Of a stretch of 64,000 nucleotides of DNA, positions 1 through 8,072 are shown piece after piece. Within the stretch, counting starts at the first letter, position 1, and each line of letters begins with the position of its first letter. The stretch is from JBHHUI01 sp965248775 (GTDB lineage: Bacteria > Chloroflexota > Anaerolineae > Anaerolineales > JBHHUI01): the NCBI GenBank assembly GCA_965248775.1, contig OZ252150.1, forward strand, positions 868,001-932,000, written 5' to 3'. A program made the position numbers and the translations under genes. Below the pieces are notes generated by a model. That model was not told where the DNA came from, did not search any database, and worked only from the letters and a program-made list of their open reading frames with translations.

Positions 1-819
1 ACCTTACAAGCCGTTTTCAATCTGCCCTTGCGTCAAACCACAGGATTGATGACATCCTTGCTGGCGATGTTGCAGCTGGACTTGCCCGTGCCGAGCTTCA
101 GCACACTTTGTCGGCGGCGCAAGCATTTGTCTGTGTGCCTGCCGCGCAAGAGCACAATAGATGCTGTGCATTTAGTTGTCGACTCTACAGGTCTGAAAGT
201 CTTCGGACACCCCGTCCAGAACCAGACGGGACTGGGTGGAGAGTGGTTCGGCCGCAAGTACTTCCCGCGCAAAGGTCAGAAACCGCGTCGCAAACCGCGC
301 CTGTGGCGCAAAATTCATCTTGGCATTGATGAGGCCAGTGGCGAGATTTTGGCGGCGATTCTGACAACCTCCCATATGCATGACAAGACATATCTTGCGC
401 CTATCCTGGATCAAGTCGGCGAGCCGTTGGTGCAAGTGACAGCTGACGGCGGCTATGATTATGAGACCAGCTATATCACCATTGAAGCGCACGGCGCCAA
501 AGCTGTTATTCCACCTCGGCGCAATGCGACCATCAATCGGAACGATGCCACCCAGTACCGAACGAACTGGGTCGGTATGCAGACCCGGAACAGTTTTGTC
601 CGCCGCATTCGTCAAGTCGGGCGCAAACGTTGGAAACAGGAAGTCAATTACCATCGCCGTAGTCTAGCGGAGACCGGTATGTATCGTCTGAAGACTGTAT
701 TCGGGCCAAAACTGCGAACCAGAAACATTGCCAATCAATCTGTTGAAATGCTACTGCGCTGCAAAGCACTAAATATGATGACCCAAATAGGGATGCCGCT
801 GAGTGTCCCAATTGGATAA
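1..819 (+). CDS. IS5-family transposase (5' end outside window)
   Basis: DDE transposase of the IS5 family, which cuts and rejoins the ends of its own element. The frame is open from base 1, so the N-terminus is off the window. Visible landmarks are the DDE_1-type stretch HLVVDSTGLKVFG, the second-Asp region around TADGGYDYETSY, and the C-terminal YHRRSLAETGMYRLKTVFG block that carries the catalytic Glu. Compared with copy 2 it has nine extra residues (PVQNQTGLG, from the 27-nt insert at 211-237) directly after the first catalytic block. It shares with copy 2 the unusual run encoded at 551-582. The frame is intact, but an insert next to the active site makes activity doubtful. Confidence 0.85.
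   Translation, partial: TLQAVFNLPLRQTTGLMTSLLAMLQLDLPVPSFSTLCRRRKHLSVCLPRKSTIDAVHLVVDSTGLKVFGHPVQNQTGLGGEWFGRKYFPRKGQKPRRKPRLWRKIHLGIDEASGEILAAILTTSHMHDKTYLAPILDQVGEPLVQVTADGGYDYETSYITIEAHGAKAVIPPRRNATINRNDATQYRTNWVGMQTRNSFVRRIRQVGRKRWKQEVNYHRRSLAETGMYRLKTVFGPKLRTRNIANQSVEMLLRCKALNMMTQIGMPLSVPIG
211..237 (+). repeat. Interleaved-palindrome mini-insert (27 nt, in frame)
   Basis: Arms CCCGTC/GACGGG and CCAG/CTGG alternate (A-B-A'-B') and the insert ends ACTGGGT. Copy 2 of the same transposase lacks these 27 nt (its codons go directly from H to GEW), so this is a demonstrable insertion. Confidence 0.8.
551..582 (+). repeat. Interleaved-palindrome mini-insert, type CCCAGT-ACCGA
   Basis: Arms CCCAGT/ACTGGG and TACCGA/TCGGTA interleave as A-B-A'-B'. 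The same ~32 nt recur at 1759-1789 in copy 2 and, outside any IS, at 3828-3859 in a cassette spacer. Confidence 0.75.
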
Positions 820-1022
820 TCGTGGATTATTAACGTTTGTTGTTCAGCGCGTCTTTGCTCATTTCTGAACTGATTTATGCAACAACGCCGGCGAGGAAGG
901 CGTTGTTGCATAAAAGCGGCGTCAAGTTCACACTTTAAGGAATTCCAAACGGCCACAGGTGTGAAATGTCGAAGCGCAAAGCAAAGAAAACAAGGTACAA
1001 AGTCCAGAATTGGCCAACTTAC

Positions 1023-1043
1023 CCCGTCCAGCCGGGGCTGGGC
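1023..1043 (+). repeat. Mini-insert, 21 nt, in frame
   Basis: Arms CCCG/CGGG and CCAGC/GCTGG interleave as A-B-A'-B'. It adds PVQPGLG within the N-terminal NWP-Y-NRAL block normally continuous in IS5 transposases. The reverse complement of the same unit is found at 10911-10932. Confidence 0.75.
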
Positions 1044-1457
1044 AACCGCGCACTCGCTCAACGGGGAAGTTTGACCATTTGGTTTAGCGCCGACTTGTCA
1101 GATACCTGGTTCAATACTGACGCCACCAAAGGTCGCGGCCGTAGGCGTGTGTACAGTGATGCAATCATCGAAAGTATGCTTACCTTGCAAGCCGTCTTCA
1201 ACCTGCCCTTGCGTCAAACTACAGGATTGATGGAATCTTTGCTTGCATTGTTGCAGGTTGACTTGCCCGTGCCCGACTACACTACACTCTGTCGGCGCCG
1301 GAAATCATTGCAGGTGCGCTTGCCGCGCAAACGTAAAATCACCCCAGTACACCTCGTAGTTGACTCGACAGGCTTAAAAGTCTTCGGACACGGCGAATGG
1401 TTCGGGCGCAAGTATTTCCCACGCAAAGGTCAGAAGCCGCGCCGCAAGCCGCGCTTG

Positions 1458-1484
1458 CACAGTCACGTGCAGACTGCATCGTGA
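1458..1484 (+). repeat. Mini-insert, 27 nt, carries the stop codon
   Basis: Arms CAGTC/GACTG and TCACG/CGTGA interleave. Copy 1 lacks these bases. The last three bases are TGA and end the transposase frame. Its reverse complement, about 25 nt, occurs at 5726-5750 in a cassette spacer. Confidence 0.85.
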
Positions 1485-1598
1485 TGGCGCAAAGTGCATC
1501 TAGGCATTGATGAGGCCACAGGCGAGATTTTGGCGGCGATATTGACGACCTCGCGTGTACATGACAAGACATATCTCGCGCCCATACTTGACCAAGTA

Positions 1599-1628
1599 GA
1601 TACCGATGCAGTGTGCACGGCACTGTGC
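1599..1628 (+). repeat. Mini-insert, 27 nt net, in frame
   Basis: Copy 2 has GAT to TGC (ten codons) where copy 1 has the single codon GGC. Arms CAGTG/CACTG and GCAC/GTGC interleave. The exact boundaries are uncertain by a few bases. Confidence 0.6.
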
Positions 1629-1758
1629 GAGCCTCTGGAACAAGTAACAGGTGACGGCGGCTATGATTACGAGACTAGCTATATGGCCATCGAAGCGCGC
1701 GGTGCCAAAGCTGTCATTCCACCCCGGCGGAGTGCGATCATCAATCGAAATGACGCGA

Positions 1759-1789
1759 CCCAGTACCGAACGAACTGGGTCGGTATGCA
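1759..1789 (+). repeat. Mini-insert, type CCCAGT-ACCGA, second copy
   Basis: Same position in the transposase and same arms as 551-582, so this insert predates the divergence of the two IS copies. Confidence 0.7.
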
Positions 1790-2245
1790 AACGCGCAACA
1801 GCTATGTCCGCCGCATTCGTCAGATCGGGCGCAAGCGTTGGAAACAGGAAGCCAATTACCATCGGCGAAGTCTGGCGGAGACTGGTATGTATCGCCTGAA
1901 GACTGTATTCGGGTCAAAACTACGCACCAGAAACATCACAAATCAGTCAGTTGAAATGCAACTGCGATGCAAAGTGCTCAATTTGATGACTCAACTGGGC
2001 ATGCCCGAAAGTGTCCCAATAGGATAAATACGACTACTTGGATTTTGCAGAAATGCGCGCCTTTAATCCTTTTCTGAACTGATTTATGCAACAACGCCGG
2101 CGAGGAAATGGTTAAAGTCAATCAACCACTCCAATTGCTTCAGTGCCAAAACTGGCATGTTTATGCACCTATGCGCTCCGTTCCTTCCCAGGATTTACCT
2201 CAGAGATGCTACCCGTGTATCGTTTAAGGGAGGATCCACAGGAAA

Positions 2246-2625
2246 ATGACACCTCAGGTCATCGCCGCTTTCATCGTCGCGCTCGCTCTCGCCGCATGCG
2301 GAGCAGATTCCGGGCAAGTTGGAGATCCAGCACTCGGCGAGGAACTTTATACCTCAAGCTTGATCCTGAATCATCACTGGTTTCTTGCTCAGTCTGCCAT
2401 TCCCTCGATGGTAGTGAGACGAACGCACCGACATTTCAAGGTATTGGAGAGCGTGCAAGCCAGCGCGTTCCGGGTATGAGCGCCGAGGAGTACTTACGAG
2501 AGTCGATCGTTGAACCGCGAGCCTATAAGGTGGAGGGATTCTTCTTCCGCATGCCGGTAGTCTTTCGGGAGATTCTGACCGACGAAGACATCAACAACCT
2601 GATTGCCTTCATGCTTACACAGTAG
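2246..2625 (+). pseudogene. Cytochrome c lipoprotein, frameshifted
   Basis: A good ribosome site and ATG at 2246 start a lipoprotein-type signal peptide (MTPQVIAAFIVALALAACGA, Cys at the lipobox), followed by a GDPALGEELY stretch typical of the lead-in to a small class I cytochrome c. The haem motif CSVCHSLDG and the C-terminal part, ending at 2625 with ILTDEDINNLIAFMLTQ, lie in another frame. The frame therefore changes somewhere between about 2340 and 2375. The distal methionine ligand could be one of the Met residues in FFFRMPVVF. The product would be a small membrane-tethered electron carrier. A base error in the assembly would give the same picture. Confidence 0.7.
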
Positions 2626-2828
2626 TGCTTGGCGAAGGGAACGGAAATTTGATCGGTGATATGGATTCCGAATGGATGTCTCCAAACCATTCGTTAGAGC
2701 GGACTGGGGATATTGTGTCAGAAGCTAAAGGAATACGAGTTGACGATAATTGATATTTGATTTTGTCATCACCGAGGCTATTAATCCCCAGACTAAAACT
2801 GGAAAGGAGTGTCCACAGGTAAAAAACG

Positions 2829-2842
2829 GCCTAACAACTGCT
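2829..2842 (+). other. Left arm of attC-like site A (split by an IS)
   Basis: GCCTAAC at 2829-2835 fits the attC R'' box RYYYAAC and is followed by AACTGCT. The rest of the site resumes at 3814 after the IS. Site B at 5685-5867 shows the unbroken order of the same sequence. Confidence 0.55.
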
Positions 2843-3809
2843 CAGACTGTGTGAAAACTATTTTACTTTCCCACCCGGGTAGTGGTTACATGTTGACTGA
2901 TGAGTCTGGAAAAAGTAAGTTGTTGGCCTGCCAAACAGAGGAGCGCCAAAATGATCCAGAGTGTCATCACGCATGAGTGTTCAAAGTGCAGGAGCCTCAA
3001 CATTGTCAAGAATGGTACAGACTATAAAGGCGGTCAGAAGTTTCATTGTCTCGATTGCGCCGCTTATGGAATGTTGGAACCGCAAAGCCGTTCTTATCCT
3101 GAGTTCATCAGAGAATTTGTCCTACGCACCTATCGAGAGCGAGCCAGTATGCGCGGCATTGAGCGCATCTTTGGCATCGCGCGGCAGACATTAGCACGCT
3201 GGATTCTGGAGAAGGCCGGCGCTATGCCGAACCTGGCTGACACTTTAGAAACCGTAAAAACGGATGATGTGCTGGAATTGGATGAATTATGGTCATTTGT
3301 ACGCACAAAAAACGATAAACGTTGGATATGGGTCGCGCTGTGTCGGCGCACGCGCCAAGTGGTGGCCTATTTTATTGGCGACCGCAGTGAAAAAAGTTGT
3401 CGCGCGTTATGGAAATCCATCCCAGCATCCTACAAAGCGTGTTGCTCCTTCAGCGACTTCTGGCACGCTTACCAGAAGGTTTTACCAAACGACACTCACC
3501 AAAGTGTCGGCAAAGAAAGCGGCCAGACATCTCACGTGGAACGCTGGAACAACACCTTGCGCCAGAGACTGGCTCGCTTCGTGCGCAAAACTCTTTCTTT
3601 CTCCAAGTCCGACGTTTACCATGAAGCTGTACTCAAGTTGTATCTCCATTACTACAATACAGCGTGGTCCCCATCAGTTACCATGTAACCACTACCCCCA
3701 CCCGATATATATAATCGTCCTGAAAACAGGATCATTGACCTACTGAGTACCCGAAAGCGACCTGAAATCGGATTGACGCTCCCACTGAATTGAGTTTTCA
3801 CACAGTCTG
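2843..3809 (+). mobile_element. IS1-like element (967 bp)
   Basis: Terminal repeats CAGACTGTGTGAAAACT (2843-2859) and its exact complement at 3793-3809, with TGCT outside both ends (2839-2842 and 3810-3813). Removing the element plus one TGCT recreates ACAACTGCTTGCATTGG, which occurs uninterrupted at 5690. A second, inner pair of repeats (GTAGTGGTTACATG at 2879, complement at 3683) flanks the transposase. Confidence 0.85.
2951..3688 (+). CDS. IS1-family transposase
   Basis: Single-frame transposase of about 245 residues. The N-terminus holds a zinc-ribbon (CSKC about 17 residues before CLDC), followed by a helix-turn-helix region (RGIERIFGIARQTLARWI) and an IS1-type DDE core with DELWSFV, a central Asp region (CSFSDFWHAY) and HVERWNNTLRQRLARFVRKT. 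This layout is that of IS1-family elements translated without frameshifting. I chose the ATG at 2951 because it starts directly before the zinc-ribbon; an in-frame upstream ATG exists at 2900. No lesion is visible, so it may be functional. Confidence 0.85.
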   Translation: MIQSVITHECSKCRSLNIVKNGTDYKGGQKFHCLDCAAYGMLEPQSRSYPEFIREFVLRTYRERASMRGIERIFGIARQTLARWILEKAGAMPNLADTLETVKTDDVLELDELWSFVRTKNDKRWIWVALCRRTRQVVAYFIGDRSEKSCRALWKSIPASYKACCSFSDFWHAYQKVLPNDTHQSVGKESGQTSHVERWNNTLRQRLARFVRKTLSFSKSDVYHEAVLKLYLHYYNTAWSPSVTM

Positions 3810-3813
3810 TGCT

Positions 3814-3984
3814 TGCATTGGACCCAGCCCAGTACCGAACGAACTGGGTCGGTATGCAGTCCAGCACTGGACTGTGCGCGGGCTATCGGCGCGAGAAATT
3901 AGGCGGTTTTTTCCTTTGCGATGTATATTCTATTTGAACCGTCCTGCTCTCGCCCGCCGCGCCACTGAAGCTTGGCCGTTAAAG
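3814..3984 (+). other. Right part of attC-like site A
   Basis: Runs from TGCATTGGACC to CCACTGAAGC...CCGTTAAAG. GTTAAAG (3978-3984) fits the R' box GTTRRRY except at the last base. CCACTGAAGC pairs with GCTTGCATTGG from the left arm, leaving one G unpaired, as attC extrahelical bases do. The centre is occupied by a mini-insert. Confidence 0.5.
3828..3859 (+). repeat. Mini-insert in the centre of attC-like site A
   Basis: Identical arms to 551-582 (CCCAGT, ACCGA, ACTGGG, TCGGT). Site B has an unrelated mini-insert in exactly this place, while the flanks of the two sites align. Confidence 0.75.
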
Positions 3985-4068
3985 TGCTCCGCCAACGATT
4001 GTTATAGATATTTTTTATAAAAAAAGTAATTTCATTGAATGAACTAATTAATCATACGAGGGATTAAT

Positions 4069-4946
4069 ATGTCAAATTTAAAAGAGATTTGGGTAGCTAT
4101 GCTTACTGGAAATACTGCAAATGCAGGTACAGATAGCGAAACCGTTCTCATAATAAATCACCCCGGAGGTACAGCTGATTTTGTACATCATACATTTATA
4201 GATACTTCGCAACGAGATCAAGAAAAAGGAGAAGCGAATCTTTATAAATTAGGATTAAGTAATGTTCTTAAATTCGCTACAGTTTTAGACAAAGATTTGT
4301 TAAGTGATTCTTCAATACGTATAGGGATACGTGGCGACGATGCATGGTCTCCTGAGCATTATTTTATTTGGGGTGAAACTGAAGAAGCTCGCAATAGTAT
4401 CATTCCAATTGCAATTGCAACAAATATTGGTGATCCATGGAGCAGAGCTCCTGTCTTTTTAAGTACAGATAAAAAGGAAGGTAATATTTCTTGGTCTATT
4501 CATTTGGTAGAAACGGGCAATGGAAACGAGATTATAGATAATTTAGTGATGTTAATGTCAACAGAAAATTTTAACATGCAGGTACTGATAGTAAAATAGA
4601 ACTTCAGATCTCAGTCGACGGCAATATAGTAGATAATTACGAAATCCCTGATACTCCACAATGGGAGCAGGAAAAAGGACAGGCTAATTTCTATATTATT
4701 CCTATTGTAGGTGATTCATTCTCAAAGAATGACCTTAACAATTCATCGATTCAATTAAGAATCAAAGGACAAGATGCTTGGCACCCAGAAAGCTTTTTCT
4801 TATTTGGGTCTGAAGGGTTTCTAGAGAATACTGGTGGAACATTAACTATGGTGACACTTGTACATATGCCAGAATGGAGTAAAGGGTGGCTAAGTACTGA
4901 CGGAAACGAAGGTGTCTCATCGGTCAGTTTAGAACTAGTGTTGTAA
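4069..4946 (+). pseudogene. Two-repeat protein of unknown function, frameshifted
   Basis: I do not recognise the family. The first frame (4069-4599) and the continuation to the stop at 4946 are two copies of the same ~115-residue unit: AGTDSETVLIINHPGG/AGTDSKIELQISVDGN, DQEKGEANLY/EQEKGQANFY, SSIRIGIRGDDAWSPEHYF/SSIQLRIKGQDAWHPESFF. The frame changes near 4573, where AACATGCAGG seems to have lost one base compared with the first unit. The repeats look like beta-rich modules. There is no signal peptide. The gene is much richer in A+T than the lysine and sulfur operons, which suggests transfer. It lies directly behind attC-like site A, as a cassette gene would. Confidence 0.65.
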
Positions 4947-5014
4947 ATTGTTATAAATTAAATATATTGGCAAATTATTTTGTCTTATTTCAAAATAAAT
5001 ATTGCATTTCGCAA

Positions 5015-5080
5015 CTTTAACAAAGCCATCAATTTGACCTCCTTGCGCTACGCATCAGGAGGAAAATTATGGCTACCTTG
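5015..5080 (+). other. attC-like hairpin remnant
   Basis: CTTTAAC (5015-5021, one mismatch to RYYYAAC) is followed by AGCCATC-AATTT-GACCTCC and, after a short loop, GGAGG-AAAATT-ATGGCT. The arms pair over ~16 positions with unpaired single bases on one side, as in attC stems. No GTTRRRY box follows, so the right end may be lost. Confidence 0.4.
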
Positions 5081-5160
5081 TGCGGCCATAGCGTGTGAGA
5101 CGCAACGAACTTATGATATCCGGCCCGAATTAATACATAGCCGTTACCAGAGGAATCCTG

Positions 5161-5628
5161 TTGAAACTCGCTAAAGACAGCCCGGTAGTACGTTGGACCC
5201 GGTGGCTCGTTCGCCGCAAGGGTTTGATGAAATTGCTCCCGACTATATTCTGGCTTGGGGGCTGGTTAATTATGATCCCGTATTCACTCCTCGGCGCACA
5301 TATACTCTTGCTCACTACCAAAGGTCGCAAAACCGGAATATCGTGCACTTCACTCGTGATGTACACGAAGGTGGGCAATGAACTCAATATTGCCGCGCAC
5401 GGGGGCGGGTCGAACTCTCACCCGGACTGGTATCTAAAACTGCAGGCCGAACCCAACGGTTCAGTGGAGCAGTATTGGAGGCGGCGCACAATTCAAGCGG
5501 AACCCGTCACAGACGATGTCGAAAGATCAGCATTACTTGCCAAGCTTCCTATGGGTCTAGCTACGGCCCTTCAAGAGCACACATCACGCGCCGTGCCGGT
5601 GCTTAGATTGCGACCCGCCGTAGACTAG
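5161..5628 (+). CDS. Deazaflavin(F420)-dependent nitroreductase family protein
   Basis: 155 residues from a TTG start preceded by GAGGAATCC. The core LLTTKGRKTGISCTSLVMY, followed by a stretch with AAHGGGSNSHPDWYLKL, is the signature of the Ddn/DUF385 family, which bind F420 and reduce quinones or nitroaromatics, usually near the membrane. A hydrophobic N-terminal segment (about residues 22-45, LMKLLPTIFWLGGWLIMIPY) would place it at the membrane. It sits alone between two attC-like sites in the same orientation, as a cassette gene would. The natural substrate cannot be read from the sequence. Confidence 0.75.
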   Translation: MKLAKDSPVVRWTRWLVRRKGLMKLLPTIFWLGGWLIMIPYSLLGAHILLLTTKGRKTGISCTSLVMYTKVGNELNIAAHGGGSNSHPDWYLKLQAEPNGSVEQYWRRRTIQAEPVTDDVERSALLAKLPMGLATALQEHTSRAVPVLRLRPAVD

Positions 5629-5684
5629 GGTTGACGCCTACAACCGCCAACTCACTCCGGAGGCGCATTTTGATGCCGGTGGCG

Positions 5685-5867
5685 GCACAACAACTGCTTG
5701 CATTGGACCTAGTGCAGTCCCTTTATCACGATGCAGTCTGCACGTGACTGCGCTGGACTGTGCGCGGGCGATAGCCGCGAGAAATCGGCGCGATTCTTCT
5801 TGTTGATGTATATTCAATTCAACCATCATGAACTCGCCTGCTGAGCCACTGAAGCCAGACGTTGGGT
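5685..5867 (+). other. attC-like site B (183 bp)
   Basis: GCACAAC (5685-5691, one mismatch to RYYYAAC) and GTTGGGT (5861-5867, full match to GTTRRRY) bracket the site. GCTTGCATTGG and CCACTGAAGC are the inner paired boxes. It aligns with site A on both sides of a variable centre that here holds a different mini-insert. Confidence 0.55.
5726..5750 (+). repeat. Mini-insert in the centre of attC-like site B
   Basis: Arms TCACG/CGTGA and CAGTC/GACTG interleave. It is the reverse complement of the insert that stops the IS5 transposase at 1458-1484. Confidence 0.75.
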
Positions 5868-7514
5868 AGATTCATCTTTCTTGGTAGAGGTTATCATAAC
5901 GAGAGACATGAATTGCAACATTCTAAAACACATATAGGATTTGAAGAATGTTGATAATTTGTATGCCATCACATCATCGTTGAAGTAAATGAGAATTGGA
6001 CCTGGTTTGATAGCTGTAGAATATCGAGAAGATATATCAATCTAACTCTTAGGAGGCAAGACTTTGGCTAAATTTCAAGTATCAGAATCAATTGATATTA
6101 ACCGTCCGGCAGAGACCGTATTTAAATATCTCACCGACATATCACAAGCACCTTCGTGGCGCCCCAACCTTTCTATCAGGGATTTTTCTGGCGAACCGTT
6201 TGATGTTGGCACCAAGTGGAGTGAAGTTACCAAATTCATGGGACGCGATATGGTTGTCGATTTTGAGGTCACGGGGCTGGAGGCTGGCCGGAAAATTATA
6301 ACCAGACAGGAAGGGAGCGGTGTCTCCGAAAACTTAGCCTGGAATTTAAACGTCGGCCCGGATGATAGCTGCACATTCACCCTGAGCTTTGACGGCGAAC
6401 TATCAGGTTGGATAGCTAGTCTAGTTTCCGGTGCGAAAGAAGGCCCAATCTGTGAGAGCATTAAGTTGCACACAAAAGCGAACTCACAGAAAGGGCCAAA
6501 GCAATGTTACGCGACCGATATGAAAACGACAAGTTCTTCATGGAAATTATAGAACTGACAAGTAAAATGGATCCAGTGATGAGCCAGATCGATAAAATAC
6601 TGGAAGACGACGAACTATATCAGCAAGTACGAAACGACTTTTCGAAACGCTATCCAGGAACACTACAAACTGGACGGAGTTCAAGTCCAGTAGAAGTGGT
6701 GTTGCGGATGTTGGTAGTAAAGCATCTGTATGGCTGGAGTTACGCACGGACAGAACAACACGTTAGAGATAGTTTGGTACTGAGATTATTCTGCCGGGTG
6801 TATTTTGAAGATGTACCAGATGAGAAGACATTGCTGCGCTGGGCGCATCAAATTCAAACCGACACATTGAAAGCCCTGAATGAGCGTGTGACAAAGCTGG
6901 CACAAGAATTGAAAATCACACGTGGACGCAAGTTGAGAACAGATGGGACGGTGGTCGAAAGCAATGTGCGCTATCCAACCGATAGCGGATTGCTGGTTGA
7001 TGGGGTGCGGGTATTAGGCCGTACACTAACAAAAGCCAAACAAGTATTGGCAACAGCAGGTGGACTTGCCGGGACAGTATTTCGCAATCGGTCGCGGAGC
7101 GCCAGAAAGCAGGCCCTGATGATTGCCAACCAGGCCCGCAAAAGAAGTGTCTCTGCAAAGGAAAAGCTCAAACAGAGCTATCGTCAATTGGTCAAAACGG
7201 TGCTTGAAGATTTGAAAGCGAGTACCCAAGAGCCAGCTCATCGGCTCTGCCAACCGCTGGCCGAAACTATCGAGACATTTCTGCCGCGGGTGGAACAAGT
7301 CCTGGAACAAACCAAACGGCGCGTATTTCAGAATGAATCTGTGCCGGCTTCAGAAAAGCTGGTCAGTCTGTTCGAAGTTGACACTGCCATTATCCGACGC
7401 AACAAAGCTGGCAAGCCCACCGAGTTCGGTCGCAAAGTCTGGCTAGATGAAGTCGACGGCGGCATCATTTCCGACTGGCGGTTGCTCGATGGCAATCCTT
7501 CCGATGATACCCAA

Positions 7515-7541
7515 CGAAGTCGCGTGTGCGACTCCACGCGG
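7515..7541 (+). repeat. Mini-insert, 27 nt, in frame
   Basis: Arms AGTCGC/GCGACT and GCGTG/CACGC interleave. The second copy of the transposase lacks these nine codons. Confidence 0.8.
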
Positions 7542-7770
7542 TGGCACCCAGCTATTGATAATCATTGTCGAACCTTTGGCAAGCCGCCAGTCCAGGCCAG
7601 TGCTGACCGCGGTGTTTATTCCTCGGCCAACGAAAACTATGCAAGACAAAAGGGCGTTCGGCACGTCGTCTTACCCAAAGCGGGTTATAAGTCCCAAGAA
7701 CGCCATGCTCATGAAAAACAGGCCTGGTTCAAACGCGGCCGTCGTTTTCATGCTGGCGTTGAGGGCCGAA

Positions 7771-7798
7771 CCCCGTCCAGGACCGGGACGGGACTGGG
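7771..7798 (+). repeat. Mini-insert, 28 nt, frameshifting
   Basis: Arms CCCGTCC/GGACGGG and CCAG/CTGG interleave. It is nearly the same unit as 211-237. Taking it out gives CGA-ATC-AGT-GTT (RISV), which matches the second transposase copy. Confidence 0.85.
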
Positions 7799-8072
7799 TC
7801 AGTGTTCTCAAACGCAAACATGCCTTCGGCATTTGTCGTTATCGTGGCAATCAGGGCCACCATCGTTGGGTTGGCTTGACCATTCTGGCTGCTAACCTGA
7901 ACACGATCGGATTGAGACTACATGCTCGTGCTACCTGAACATTTCAAATCCGATCGCTCAAACCAAACCCTAGTTCAGGTTGTCTGTTTTCAGCCCAGCG
8001 ATGCGAAAGTGGCCCTCCTGTGAGAAGATGCGAATGATCAAACCCGCATTTTCCACAGAAAGGGCCGCTGCA

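Larger units (their letters stand above)
1..889 (+). mobile_element. IS5-family element, copy 1 (left end outside window)
   Basis: Right part of an IS5/IS903-like element. Its right terminal repeat is TTTATGCAACAACGCC at 874-889, the exact reverse complement of the left end of the adjacent copy 2 at 899-914. Only 9 bp separate the two copies. The transposase fills the visible part, and the left end lies outside the window. Confidence 0.85.
966..2027 (+). pseudogene. IS5-family transposase, interrupted by an in-frame stop
   Basis: Full-length IS5/IS903-type transposase, start at 966 (MSKRKAKKTRYKV). It carries three mini-inserts absent from copy 1: seven residues PVQPGLG at 1023-1043, nine codons at 1458-1484 that end in TGA, and nine net codons near 1599-1628. 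The TGA at 1482-1484 splits the protein into 172 residues plus a 177-residue remainder in the same frame (966-1484 and 1485-2027). The second half retains the TGDGGYDYETSY and YHRRSLAETGMYRLK catalytic blocks. Removing the 27 nt restores one open frame that matches copy 1. Confidence 0.85.
899..2098 (+). mobile_element. IS5-family element, copy 2 (1200 bp, complete)
   Basis: Exact 16-bp terminal inverted repeats lie at 899-914 (GGCGTTGTTGCATAAA) and 2083-2098. The same 9 bp, GGCGAGGAA, occur immediately outside both ends (890-898 and 2099-2107). A 9-bp target duplication is what the IS903 subgroup of IS5 makes. Copy 1 ends directly before the left duplicate, so the two elements are in tandem with one 9-bp unit between them. 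Confidence 0.9.
6504..7938 (+). pseudogene. ISNCY-like transposase, first copy, frameshifted by a mini-insert
   Basis: Homologue of the intact copy at 8073-9470 (same VLRMLVVKHLYGWSYA, DEKTLLRWA, KLRTDGTVVESNVRYPTDS and KPTEFGRKVWLDEVDGG blocks). Two mini-inserts damage it. Nine codons (7515-7541) were added in frame between NPSDDTQ and WHPAID. A 28-nt unit (7771-7798) between VEGR and the SVLKR block shifts the frame, so the first frame ends at 7895 with unrelated residues. The correct C-terminus (SVLKRKHAFG to the stop at 7936-7938) continues in another frame. Removal of the 28 nt repairs the gene. Confidence 0.85.
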
